DNA from: PWQG01 sp050486205
GTDB lineage: Bacteria; Pseudomonadota; Gammaproteobacteria; Pseudomonadales; Pseudohongiellaceae
Length of the DNA stretch: 64,000 bases
NCBI GenBank assembly: GCA_050486205.1
Contig: JBJHCW010000009.1
Location: forward strand, 67,180-131,179
Direction: 5' to 3'
In this document: in pieces, positions 17,629 through 26,133 of the stretch
Position numbering within the stretch: position 1 is the first letter of the stretch
How the letters are laid out: each line of letters opens with the position of its first letter
Position numbers and translations under genes: made by a program
The notes under the pieces: model-generated
What the model saw: the letters and a program-made list of their open reading frames with translations, nothing else
Told to the model about the DNA's origin: nothing
The model's database searches: none

Positions 17629-19896
17629 ACGCCCCTCTGACTTTTTCTTCTTCGACGTCACTGTCAGACTGATTTCACCGTTCTGCGTGGAGACACTGAC
17701 ATCCCCGCCGTCGACGAGCTCACCGAACAGGATTTCCTCGGCCAGCGCCTTCTTCAGCTTTTCCTGGATCAATCTGGCCATGGGGCGGGCGCCCATGGCG
17801 CGATTGTAGCCGTGTTCCACGAACCAGTCGCGTGCGGCCTCATCCACATCAATGGTGACTTTCTTGCTGTCCAGCTGAACCTGCAACTCTACAAGGAACT
17901 TGTCCACAACGGTGCGCACGGTTTCCGGTGCCAGTGGTCCGAATTGCACTACTGAATCCAGTCGATTGCGGAATTCCGGTGTGAACATTTTCTTGATCGC
18001 TTCCATACCATCGCTGCTGTGATCCTGATGGGTGAAGCCAATTGATGCACGGGACATGTCCTGTGCGCCGGCATTGGTGGTCATCACCAGGATGACGTTG
18101 CGGAAGTCAGCCTTGCGACCGTTATTGTCGGTCAACGTACCGTGATCCATTACCTGCAGCAGGATGTTGAATACATCCGGGTGTGCCTTTTCAATTTCGT
18201 CCAGCAACAACACACAGTGCGGATTCTTGGTCACCGCCTCGGTCATCAGCCCGCCCTGATCGTAACCCACGTATCCCGGCGGCGCACCGATCAGGCGTGA
18301 CACGGTGTGGCGCTCCATGTATTCGGACATGTCAAAGCGTAGCAGTTCGATACCCATGATACGGGCCAGCTGCCGGCTCACTTCTGTCTTGCCGACACCG
18401 GTTGGACCGGCAAGCAGATAGGAACCAATGGGTTTGTCGGGGTTGCCAAGGCCAGCCCGTGACAGCTTGATGGAGGCCGCCAGTGTACTGATGGCCTCGT
18501 CCTGGCCAAATACCACCATCCGCAGATTGCTTTCCAGTGTTTTCAGCACTTCCACGTCCGAGGTAGTGACATGTTTGGGAGGAATCCTGGCAATGGAGGC
18601 CACCACCTTTTCCATGTCCTGGGCCTGTATGAGTTTCTTGCGACGGCTTTCCGGCTGCAGACGCTGATAGGCACCGGCCTCGTCAATCACATCGATGGCC
18701 TTGTCCGGCATATAACGGTCGTTGATGTACTTGCCTGCCAGCTCGGACGCAGCGCGCAGTGCATTGTCGCTGTAACGCAGCTCGTGATGTTCTTCGAACC
18801 GCGGTTTGAGACCCTTGAGAATCTTGTAGGTTGTTTCAACATCGGGTTCGTCCACGTCAATTTTCTGGAAGCGTCGCGAAAGCGCTCTGTCTTTCTCGAA
18901 GATGCCGCGGTATTCCTGATAGGTCGTTGAGCCCACACAACGCAGCTCACCGGAGGTCAGTATGGGTTTGAGAAGATTGGATGCATCCATGACACCACCG
19001 GATGCCGCGCCGGCACCGATGATGGTATGGATTTCATCAATGAACAGGATGGAACCCGGACTTTTCTTCAGATCCGCCAGCAGGTTCTTGAAACGCTTCT
19101 CGAAGTCACCACGGTATTTGGTGCCTGCCAGCAGGCCGCCCATATCCAGGGAATAGATCACGTTGTCGCGAAGAATCTCCGGCACCTGGTCTTCGACAAT
19201 CTGGCGGGCCAGCCCTTCAACCACCGCGGTTTTTCCGACACCGGACTCCCCGACCAGCAAGGGGTTGTTCTTGCGTCGTCGCGAGAGAATCTGGATTAGC
19301 CGCATGACTTCTTTCTCTCGGCCAATCAGTGGGTCGATCAGGCCTTTGCGGGCCTGTTCGTTGAGATTTGTCGCATAGGTTTCCAGCGCACTGGCGGGCT
19401 TTTCGCTGTTGTCGGTCTCGGTTTCCGGCGGCGGGCCGTCGGCCTGCCCTTCGTCGCCGGGGACACGCGAAATGCCGTGACTGAGGTAGTTGACCACATC
19501 AATGCGGGCAACCCCCTGTTGGCCGAGCAGGTATACGGCATGGCTTTCCTGTTCACTGAATATTGCCACCAGCACATTGGCGCCGCTGACTTCGCGCTTT
19601 CCCGAGCTCTGGACATGGAAAACGGCCCGCTGCAGCACGCGCTGAAAGCCCAGTGTGGGTTGGGTTTCGCGCTCAAGCTGCTGTTCCGGGATCAGTGGTG
19701 TTGTCTGTTCGATAAAATCACCCAGCTCACCACGCAGGCGTGCCAGGTCGGTGCCGCAATGAATCAGCACATCGGCAGCGGCGTCATTGTCGAGCAGTGC
19801 CATCAGCAGATGCTCCACAGTCATGAACTCATGGCGTTTGCGTCGCGCAGCCGCAAATGCGCCGTTTAGGGTAACTTCCAGATCTTTGCTCAGCAT
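17605..19896 (-). CDS. clpA: ATP-dependent Clp protease ATP-binding subunit ClpA
   Basis: 763 residues. It has the N-terminal double Clp repeat that docks ClpS, then two AAA+ modules with Walker A motifs GESGVGKTAVVEG and GPTGVGKTEVSRQ. An IGF tripeptide in SRASIGFTHQ is the ClpP-docking loop. It unfolds proteins into ClpP, including N-end-rule substrates. The ATG at 19896 (MLSKDLEVTLN) with AGGGG upstream is chosen over a TTG at 19911. It lies 51 bp downstream of clpS. Confidence 0.97.
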   Translation of the reverse strand: MLSKDLEVTLNGAFAAARRKRHEFMTVEHLLMALLDNDAAADVLIHCGTDLARLRGELGDFIEQTTPLIPEQQLERETQPTLGFQRVLQRAVFHVQSSGKREVSGANVLVAIFSEQESHAVYLLGQQGVARIDVVNYLSHGISRVPGDEGQADGPPPETETDNSEKPASALETYATNLNEQARKGLIDPLIGREKEVMRLIQILSRRRKNNPLLVGESGVGKTAVVEGLARQIVEDQVPEILRDNVIYSLDMGGLLAGTKYRGDFEKRFKNLLADLKKSPGSILFIDEIHTIIGAGAASGGVMDASNLLKPILTSGELRCVGSTTYQEYRGIFEKDRALSRRFQKIDVDEPDVETTYKILKGLKPRFEEHHELRYSDNALRAASELAGKYINDRYMPDKAIDVIDEAGAYQRLQPESRRKKLIQAQDMEKVVASIARIPPKHVTTSDVEVLKTLESNLRMVVFGQDEAISTLAASIKLSRAGLGNPDKPIGSYLLAGPTGVGKTEVSRQLARIMGIELLRFDMSEYMERHTVSRLIGAPPGYVGYDQGGLMTEAVTKNPHCVLLLDEIEKAHPDVFNILLQVMDHGTLTDNNGRKADFRNVILVMTTNAGAQDMSRASIGFTHQDHSSDGMEAIKKMFTPEFRNRLDSVVQFGPLAPETVRTVVDKFLVELQVQLDSKKVTIDVDEAARDWFVEHGYNRAMGARPMARLIQEKLKKALAEEILFGELVDGGDVSVSTQNGEISLTVTSKKKKSEGRQLSEADS

Positions 19897-19947
19897 GATG
19901 GTACCCCTCAAATCGTTCCAGTGTGCTGTATCGCCGGCCCGGCACGA

Positions 19948-20325
19948 TCAGCTCTCGACCTCTACGTTGCACAACAGCGGTTGCTGATGCTTTCGCGAAA
20001 AGGCATTTACCTGCTCTGCCTTGGTTTCTGCCACATCCCTGCTGAACACTCCGCAAACAGCCTTGCCTTCAGTATGCACTTTCAGCATGACCCGTGTCGC
20101 CTTTTCCATATCCATATTAAAAAACGTGCATAAAACATCAACCACAAAATCCATTGGTGTGTAATCATCATTGAACAGCACTACCTTGTATCTGGGTGGG
20201 CGGGCCAATGTGGGGCGGGCCGCAGCAGTGGCCAGATCGCCTTCAGGCGTACTGCCAGCGCCCTGCCCTGGCGGCTGGTCCTGGCTGGTCAGGTGGATAT
20301 CGGTCATGTTCAATGTTTCACTCAT
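19948..20325 (-). CDS. clpS: ATP-dependent Clp protease adaptor protein ClpS
   Basis: 125 residues. The conserved core PPRYKVVLFNDDYTPMDFVV begins near residue 43, and the C-terminal VFSRDVAETKAEQV is present. The NDDYTPMDFV loop plus Met and His residues form the pocket for N-terminal Leu, Phe, Tyr or Trp. It hands N-end-rule proteins to ClpA, the next gene. The open frame runs up to 20715, but that extension is not ClpS-like and consists partly of tandem repeats, so the start is set at 20325; 20307 is an alternative. Confidence 0.93.
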   Translation of the reverse strand: MSETLNMTDIHLTSQDQPPGQGAGSTPEGDLATAAARPTLARPPRYKVVLFNDDYTPMDFVVDVLCTFFNMDMEKATRVMLKVHTEGKAVCGVFSRDVAETKAEQVNAFSRKHQQPLLCNVEVES

Positions 20326-20357
20326 ACGTCGGCTGTTGGCTGTAATGACACTGATAC

Positions 20358-20412
20358 CATTGTACCCTTTTAACAATGTACCTTTTAACAACGTGCCCTT
20401 TAACATTGTACC
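20358..20412. repeat. tandem imperfect 15-16 bp repeats upstream of clpS
   Basis: Three and a half copies of a unit of form CAATGTACCCTTTTAA lie head to tail: 20358-20373, 20374-20388, 20389-20403 and a partial copy at 20404-20412. They fall 33-87 bp before the clpS start, in the clpS leader or promoter. They may be binding sites for a regulator or slippage-generated repeats. Confidence 0.7.
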
Positions 20413-20762
20413 GTTGCTGACCCATCTGATGACAAGCGGCTCGTGCCACAATAAATACCTTGATGGACCAACAAAACTTTCGCTGGCATGCCAAATTAGA
20501 TGGTTTGAATTCTTTGTTGATTTTGCTGCTTGAATTGTTGCAAAATGTTTCAGACAGTCATCAGGAGTCGATGGATGACATTGACAACTGAGCTGTTTGG
20601 GTCTAGGGCGATCAACAGACATCGACCAAAAACCCGGAAAAATAACAATAACCCGACACACATGTAGCAGCAGTGATTCTCGCTGTTTCTGCAAGCAAGA
20701 AAAGTGCCGGTACACTATATAAGAACGACAATTAAAACAATACGTTCCCAGGGAGTATTACC
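20413..20762. promoter_or_regulatory. intergenic promoter region clpS / cspD
   Basis: 350 bp without a convincing gene. It is AT-rich between 20440 and 20560. Just before cspD a TACACTATATAAG stretch (about 20711-20723) may hold the -10 box, followed by a short leader with the binding site CAGGGAG at 20749-20755. CspD-type genes are usually growth-phase controlled, but no operator could be recognised here. Confidence 0.4.
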
Positions 20763-21092
20763 ATGAGCACGGGGCAAGTTAAGTGGTTCAACAATGCCAA
20801 AGGTTTTGGATTCATTCTGCCGGATGAAGGGGGTGCCGACCTGTTTGCGCACTACTCCGCCATCTACATGGATGGATACAAGACACTGAAAGCCGGCCAG
20901 GCCGTAACTTTCGATACCGTCCAGGGTCCCAAAGGCCTCCACGCAACCAATATCCGACCTGTCAGCGCATCAGCCAGCGAAGAAGACGACTCCGACAGCA
21001 CTGATCGCTCGTCGGTCAACGGCTCTTCTGCCAACGGTGCCGGTATTGACGGGGAAGGCCACAAGCTGGCCGCATCGGGTCCAATGCAGTAA
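20763..21092 (+). CDS. cspD: cold-shock domain protein, CspD-like
   Basis: 109 residues. The N-terminal 65 residues form a cold-shock domain with both nucleic-acid motifs (KWFNNAKGFGFI and DLFAHYSAI, the second divergent from the usual VFVHFS). CspD binds single-stranded DNA and slows replication in stationary phase. A polar, Ser/Asn/Gly-rich tail of about 40 residues (from SASASEEDD) is longer than usual. The clpA-clpS-cspD order is conserved in gammaproteobacteria. Confidence 0.9.
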   Translation: MSTGQVKWFNNAKGFGFILPDEGGADLFAHYSAIYMDGYKTLKAGQAVTFDTVQGPKGLHATNIRPVSASASEEDDSDSTDRSSVNGSSANGAGIDGEGHKLAASGPMQ

Positions 21093-21133
21093 GGAGCAGC
21101 AATCCCTGCTGCCCTGATTGCGGCCAGAAACAG

Positions 21134-21168
21134 CTCAGCCCCTTCCGCAGTACACGGAAGGGGCTGAG
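21134..21168. terminator. strong bidirectional terminator between cspD and icd
   Basis: A perfect 14-bp stem, CTCAGCCCCTTCCG at 21134-21147 paired with 21155-21168, has a 7-nt loop. A TTT follows on the plus strand and a CTGTTTC on the minus strand. It lies between the convergent cspD and icd and fits a shared factor-independent terminator. Confidence 0.85.
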
Positions 21169-21217
21169 TTTGGCAGCCTGCCTTGCGGCGGGCAGTTCTT
21201 CGTTTGTGTCCTGCATT

Positions 21218-22471
21218 CTACATATTGGCAATGACGTCGTCACCGAACTCCGAGCACTTGCGCAGTGTTGCGCCAGTCATCAGACGTTCAAAATCGTAGG
21301 TCACTGTGCCTTTTGAAATCGCCCCTTCCATACCCTTGACAATCAGGTCGGCTGCTTCGTTCCAGCCCAGATGGCGAAGCATCATTTCAGCAGACAGTAT
21401 CAGCGATCCCGGATTGACCTTGTCCTGGCCGGCGTATTTCGGTGCAGTACCGTGTGTGGCTTCAAACAGCGCCACATCGGATCCGATATTGGCACCCGGT
21501 GCAATACCGATACCACCCACCTGGGCGGCCAGGGCGTCAGACAGATAGTCACCATTGAGGTTCAGTGTGGCGATGACCGAGTACTCGTCCGGTCGCAGCA
21601 ACACCTGTTGCAGCATGGCGTCGGCAATCACATCCTTGATGATGATTTCCTTGCCGGTTTCCGGGTTCTTGAAGCTGTGCCACGGGCCACCGTCCAGCGG
21701 TGTGGCACCAAATTCATCACGCGCCAGCTCGTAGGCCCAGTCACAGAAAGCGCCTTCGGTGAACTTCATGATGTTGCCTTTGTGCACAATGGTCACAGAA
21801 GGCAGATTCTGATCGACTGCATAACGGATGGCAGCACGAACCAGACGCTTTGTGCCATCTGCCGACACCGGCTTGACACCAATACCACAATGCTCGGGGA
21901 ACCGGATCTTGGTCACACCCATTTCGTTCTGCAGGAAATCGATGACTTTTTTGGCTTCCGGTGAATCGGCTTTCCATTCAATGCCGGCGTAGATGTCTTC
22001 GGAGTTTTCACGAAAGATCACCATGTCTGTCTTGTGCGGCTCGCGCACTGGTGAAGGTACACCTTCGAACCATTTGACCGGGCGCACACAGGTATACAGA
22101 TCCAGCTCCTGGCGCAGTGCCACGTTCAGTGAACGGAAACCCTGGCCTACCGGCGTGGTCAACGGGCCTTTGATGCCGACTACGTAGTCCTTGAGCGCGG
22201 TCAGTGTTTCGGCGGGAAACCAGTCACCGTCATAGGTTTCTGCAGCTTTCTCGCCAGCATAGATTTCCATCCATTTGATGGATTTCTTGCCGCCAAAGGT
22301 TTTCTCGACTGCTGCATCCACGACTTTTTTCATGACAGGCGTAATGTCCACCCCGATTCCGTCACCTTCGATGAAAGGAATGATCGGATTATCGGGAACA
22401 TTAAGCGATGTGTCGGCGTTGATGGTGATTTTGTCGCCATCGGTCGGAACCGATACATGTTGATATCCCAT
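21218..22471 (-). CDS. icd: NADP-dependent isocitrate dehydrogenase
   Basis: 417 residues, the size of the E. coli-type dimeric enzyme. FRSLNVALRQELDLYTCVRPV contains the Ser that AceK phosphorylates and the substrate Arg residues. The FIEGDGIGVDITPVM start and the NLNGDYLSDALAAQVGGIGIAPGANIG region are hallmarks. It converts isocitrate to 2-oxoglutarate in the TCA cycle. It stands alone on the minus strand, with a leader of about 135 bp facing the divergent rluE. Confidence 0.97.
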   Translation of the reverse strand: MGYQHVSVPTDGDKITINADTSLNVPDNPIIPFIEGDGIGVDITPVMKKVVDAAVEKTFGGKKSIKWMEIYAGEKAAETYDGDWFPAETLTALKDYVVGIKGPLTTPVGQGFRSLNVALRQELDLYTCVRPVKWFEGVPSPVREPHKTDMVIFRENSEDIYAGIEWKADSPEAKKVIDFLQNEMGVTKIRFPEHCGIGVKPVSADGTKRLVRAAIRYAVDQNLPSVTIVHKGNIMKFTEGAFCDWAYELARDEFGATPLDGGPWHSFKNPETGKEIIIKDVIADAMLQQVLLRPDEYSVIATLNLNGDYLSDALAAQVGGIGIAPGANIGSDVALFEATHGTAPKYAGQDKVNPGSLILSAEMMLRHLGWNEAADLIVKGMEGAISKGTVTYDFERLMTGATLRKCSEFGDDVIANM

Positions 22472-22606
22472 TGCTTACTCCACTTTGTGTGTTGTCTGTA
22501 TTCTTGGCTTGGTGTGACCGGAGTGTACTTGTCGGGCCAGACCGCGGAATGTTTTGCGCGGCGAAGTATAGCATTTAACTGTGGCTCTGGATAACAATAG
22601 CGTCCC

Positions 22607-23206
22607 ATGGCGCAACTACTGCTGTTCAACAAACCGTACCAGGTGCTGTGTCAGTTCACCGACGAGCGGCACCCGGGCAAGGAATCCCGGCAGACGTTGG
22701 CGGATTTCATCACGTTGCCCGGCGTCTATGCGGCAGGCCGCCTCGACCGGGATTCGGAGGGATTGCTGGTACTGACTGACAATGGTGCCCTCCAGGCCCG
22801 GATCAGCAATCCGGGTTTTGGGCAGGGCAAGACCTATCTGGTCCAGGTGGACGGTAACATCACTGATGCAGCCATAGCGCAACTGGCCAGTGGCGTGAAG
22901 CTCAAGGATGGCTGGACCCGACCGGCCGAGGCCGCGCGCATCAGCGAACCGGCGCTGTGGCCGCGTGACCCGCCGGTGCGCTACCGGGCCAATATCCCGA
23001 CCTCCTGGATATCACTGACGCTGTATGAGGGCCGAAACCGCCAGGTACGACGCATGACGGCAGCGGTTGGTTTTCCGACGCTGCGCCTGGTGCGCTGGTC
23101 TGTGGGTGAGTGGAGTGTGGAAGGCCTGGCCCCTGGTGAGTCTCGCCTGCTCCAGGTCAACGCTCCCAGCGGGCGCGCGCAAGCTCGTCGGACTCACGGT
23201 GGCTGA
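22607..23206 (+). CDS. rluE: 23S rRNA pseudouridine synthase E
   Basis: 199 residues of the RsuA/RluE branch. AAGRLDRDSEGLLVLTDNG holds the catalytic Asp, and LYEGRNRQVRRMTAAVGFPTLRLVRWSVG is the conserved C-terminal motif. There is no S4 domain, as in RluE, which modifies U2457 of 23S rRNA. The 3' end overlaps the convergent moaE by 50 bp, an unusually long coding overlap. Confidence 0.93.
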   Translation: MAQLLLFNKPYQVLCQFTDERHPGKESRQTLADFITLPGVYAAGRLDRDSEGLLVLTDNGALQARISNPGFGQGKTYLVQVDGNITDAAIAQLASGVKLKDGWTRPAEAARISEPALWPRDPPVRYRANIPTSWISLTLYEGRNRQVRRMTAAVGFPTLRLVRWSVGEWSVEGLAPGESRLLQVNAPSGRAQARRTHGG

Positions 23207-23636
23207 CCCATTCCGCGCCTGATTGCCTGTGCTGTTTTTTCCAGAACGGTGCTGACGTTTTCAGATAGTCCATGATGAATGTTGCAGCCGAGAACGCATC
23301 CCCGCGATGTGCGCTGGCCACACCCACATAAACAATCTGATCGCCCGCGTGCAGCCGCCCTGTCCGGTGGATCACGGTGCATGCCTGCACTGACCAACGT
23401 GCCGAAGCCTGTTCCACAATGGACTGCAGGGCTTTTTCCGTCATGCCCGGGTAATGCTCCAGCTCCAGTGCAACCACCGGATCCTGCTGCTGTGTTTTGC
23501 TGCCCGGATCCGGGCTGTCATAAAACTCTCGCACCAGGCCGGTAAAACAGACAACCGCGCCGGGATTGTCAGCGCGCTCGGTCAGATCCTGCTGTAGCCG
23601 TCCGATGTCAAAATCCTCATGTTGCACTTTTATCAT
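23157..23636 (-). CDS. moaE: molybdopterin synthase catalytic subunit
   Basis: 159 residues. The GAVVCFTGLVREF motif near residue 26, HYPGMTEKAL and HRTGRLHAGDQIVYVGVASAHRGDAF are MoaE signatures. The C-terminal FWKKQ supplies the catalytic Lys. It inserts dithiolene sulfur into cyclic pyranopterin monophosphate together with MoaD, the preceding gene (5 bp gap). The last 50 bp overlap the convergent rluE, so the final residues after the family core may be a lineage-specific tail. Confidence 0.95.
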   Translation of the reverse strand: MIKVQHEDFDIGRLQQDLTERADNPGAVVCFTGLVREFYDSPDPGSKTQQQDPVVALELEHYPGMTEKALQSIVEQASARWSVQACTVIHRTGRLHAGDQIVYVGVASAHRGDAFSAATFIMDYLKTSAPFWKKQHRQSGAEWVSHRESDELARARWER

Positions 23637-23641
23637 AAGGA

Positions 23642-23905
23642 TTAACCACCTGTAACTGGAGGAAAAAATGCAATCTCCTCACCGCCAGTGAGTACATGCT
23701 CACGTGACACAATTTCCTGATTGACCGCCACCAGTACCTGTTTGCTGTCACACAGAATGTGCCAGGCGTCAGTACCCGTGTTGGCCAGGTGTTCGGCCAG
23801 CTCGGCAACGGTGTTCACGTGTTCCGGCAGATCGGTGACCTGCTGATCCTCGCCGAGTGTTTCCCGCAGGCTGGCAAAATACAGAATGGTGATGGTGGGT
23901 CTCAT
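23642..23905 (-). CDS. moaD: molybdopterin synthase sulfur carrier subunit
   Basis: 87 residues with a ubiquitin-like beta-grasp fold. It ends in GGEEIAFFPPVTGG, the C-terminal Gly-Gly that is adenylated and thiocarboxylated to carry sulfur. It overlaps the 3' end of moaC by 4 bp and precedes moaE. The normal moaC-D-E order is thus kept even though moaC is broken. Confidence 0.96.
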   Translation of the reverse strand: MRPTITILYFASLRETLGEDQQVTDLPEHVNTVAELAEHLANTGTDAWHILCDSKQVLVAVNQEIVSREHVLTGGEEIAFFPPVTGG

Positions 23906-24410
23906 GTCTGATCGTCCTGGCCTGTTTCCCGAAGGTTCTCTCTCAGATAGTGGCCGGATCGACCACCACTTTTCTCCAGTAACTGTATACCGTCAATGAC
24001 CATACCCTTGTCGACGGCCTTGCACATGTCGTACAACGTCAGCGCGGCCACGGATACAGCGGTCAGGGCTTCCATTTCAACGCCGGTCCTGCCGGCAAGC
24101 TTGCAAACCGCTTCAATGCGGGCGCAGCTGGCTGACTCATCAAGGGTGATGTCCACGGTAACCGAGCTCAACATCAACGGATGGCACAGCGGAATGAGAT
24201 CGGCACACTTTTTGGCAGCTTGCAGCCCGGCTATGCGAGCCACTGCCAGCACATCGCCCTTCTTGTGCCACCACTGCTGATCAACTCCAGGGTAGCGGGC
24301 AGCATACGCACAGTGGCGCCGGCGCGTGCCACACGATGGGTTATCGTCTTGTCACCCACGTCCACCATCTGCGCCTTGCCGGCGGCATCCAGGTGTGTCA
24401 GTTCCGTCAT
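23902..24410 (-). pseudogene. moaC: cyclic pyranopterin monophosphate synthase, frameshifted
   Basis: The first part, from the ATG at 24410 (MTELTHLDAAGKAQMVDVG), and the second part (GDVLAVARIAGLQAAKKCAD through MVIDGIQLLEKSGGRSGHY) together make one MoaC but lie in different frames. The break is at about 24265-24270, where SSGG should run straight into HKKGDV. One missing base restores a single frame, and the total of 509 bp equals 169 codons plus stop minus one base. MoaC acts with MoaA to make cyclic pyranopterin monophosphate. All other visible residues are conserved, so the break is either recent or a sequencing error. Confidence 0.85.
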
Positions 24411-24550
24411 TGTCCTGCTCCTGTCTCCGTCTGTGCGGGGTTGCATACCGGAAACCTTGTATTATGACCTGTTCAGCCGCAGAATTGGAGGCATTCGGCA
24501 GCAAAATCGGGTAGTATTGCCCGCCTCGGCTCAAACTCTTTGACAGGACA

Positions 24551-24997
24551 ATGTCACTTTACTTTCACCAGACGGTAGCCACCGTTGTTGAGCGTGACGG
24601 ATTCTTCCTCATGGTGGAGGAAGACGTTGACGGACGCGTGGTACTGAATCAGCCAGCCGGTCATGTTGAACCCGGGGAGACCCTGATGGAAGCGGCCATT
24701 CGGGAAACCCTGGAAGAAACGGCCTGGCACGTCGAACTGACCGGATTCATCGGACTTCATCAGTACACCCCCCCGGGCGCTGATCGCTGCTTTATGCGCG
24801 CCTGTTTCAGTGCCAGGGCAGGCCGCCACGAGGCGTGGCGCGATCTGGATACGGACATCATCCGGCCACTGTGGCTCAGCAGGGAAGAATTGCTGAAGTA
24901 TCACAAGGCGCTGCGCAGTCCGTTAGTGCTGACTGCGGTCGAGGATTATCTTGCCGGACATATTCATCCACTTGCCATCGTCAAGAGCCTGCCATGA
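24551..24997 (+). CDS. nudJ: Nudix phosphatase NudJ
   Basis: 148 residues. The Nudix box GHVEPGETLMEAAIRETLEET (about residues 37-57) is intact, with its RExxEE metal-binding core. The context next to mnmA-hflD-purB is that of NudJ, which hydrolyses hydroxymethylpyrimidine pyrophosphate and nucleoside di/triphosphates. The stop overlaps the mnmA start, and it heads a plus-strand unit running to pabB. Confidence 0.92.
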   Translation: MSLYFHQTVATVVERDGFFLMVEEDVDGRVVLNQPAGHVEPGETLMEAAIRETLEETAWHVELTGFIGLHQYTPPGADRCFMRACFSARAGRHEAWRDLDTDIIRPLWLSREELLKYHKALRSPLVLTAVEDYLAGHIHPLAIVKSLP

Positions 24998-26133
24998 TGC
25001 GTGCGCTGGAACGCAAACCCGCTGAAACCCGGGTGATTGTTGGTATGTCCGGGGGTGTTGACTCCTCGGTTGCCGCCTTGCTGCTGCTTGAACAGGGGTA
25101 TCAGGTGGAAGGCCTGTTCATGAAGAACTGGGAAGAGGACGATGACACCGAATACTGCACGGCCAAAGCCGATCTGGCTGATGCCCGCTCGGTGTGTGAG
25201 CAACTGGGCATTCACCTTCATACCGCCAATTTTGCGGCTGAGTACTGGGACAATGTTTTTGAGTACTTTCTCAGCGAATATGCAGCTGGCCGCACGCCGA
25301 ATCCGGACATACTCTGCAACCGTGAAATCAAGTTCAAGGCCTTTCTGGAGTACACCGAGGCGCTGGGCGCCGACTGCATCGCCACCGGTCATTATGTGCG
25401 CACGCGTATTGCCGGGGATCGCACGGAACTGATCAAGGGCCTGGACACCAACAAGGACCAGACCTACTTCCTTTGTGCAGTCAATGAGGCCAGTCTGGAA
25501 AAAAGCCTTTTTCCTGTCGGACACCTGCAGAAGTCCGAAGTGCGTGAGCTGGCTGCCCGTCACGGTTTTCGTACCCATGACAAGAAAGACAGTACCGGCA
25601 TCTGTTTCATCGGGGAGCGTCGTTTCAGCGATTTTCTTCAACGCTACCTGCCGGCGCAGCCCGGTGACATCGAAACAGTTGACGGCGAGCGTATCGGTCA
25701 GCACAGTGGGCTCATGTATCATACCTATGGTCAGCGGCAGGGATTGGGCATTGGTGGATTGTCAAAGCACAGTGAAGCGCCGTGGTACGTGGTGGACAAG
25801 GATCTGAAGCGCAACGTTCTGGTAGTGGCCCAGGGCAACCACCACCCTGCCCTGTACTCAAGTGGGCTGCGCGCAAACCAGCTCAGCTGGATAAACCGTG
25901 ATGCGCCAACGCTGCCACTGCGTTGCACGGCAAAGATCCGCTACCGCCAGGCCGATCAGGCATGTGAGATCCGATCGAGCCAGAAGCCCGGCATGGACCC
26001 GGCCAGCAACGCCAGCAGCGTTGAGGTATATTTCGATGAGCCTCAGCGGGCGGTGACGCCGGGCCAGGTCATTGTCTTCTATCAGGATGAGGTCTGTCTG
26101 GGAGGAGCTGTCATTGAACACTACATCCGGTGA
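24994..26133 (+). CDS. mnmA: tRNA-specific 2-thiouridylase
   Basis: About 379 residues. The PP-loop GMSGGVDSSVAALLL near residue 16 binds ATP. The catalytic cysteines appear in NPDILCNREIKFKAF and DSTGICFIGERRF. It thiolates U34 of Glu, Gln and Lys tRNAs. The start is ATG at 24994 or 24997 (two adjacent ATG codons), overlapping the nudJ stop. The open frame upstream belongs to nudJ's region and is not part of the protein. The 3' end overlaps hflD. Confidence 0.96.
   Translation: MMRALERKPAETRVIVGMSGGVDSSVAALLLLEQGYQVEGLFMKNWEEDDDTEYCTAKADLADARSVCEQLGIHLHTANFAAEYWDNVFEYFLSEYAAGRTPNPDILCNREIKFKAFLEYTEALGADCIATGHYVRTRIAGDRTELIKGLDTNKDQTYFLCAVNEASLEKSLFPVGHLQKSEVRELAARHGFRTHDKKDSTGICFIGERRFSDFLQRYLPAQPGDIETVDGERIGQHSGLMYHTYGQRQGLGIGGLSKHSEAPWYVVDKDLKRNVLVVAQGNHHPALYSSGLRANQLSWINRDAPTLPLRCTAKIRYRQADQACEIRSSQKPGMDPASNASSVEVYFDEPQRAVTPGQVIVFYQDEVCLGGAVIEHYIR

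Noticed and set aside
19948..20715. ClpS as a 255-residue protein with a long N-terminal extension
   Set aside because: The extra 130 residues translate promoter DNA and tandem repeats and do not resemble any ClpS.
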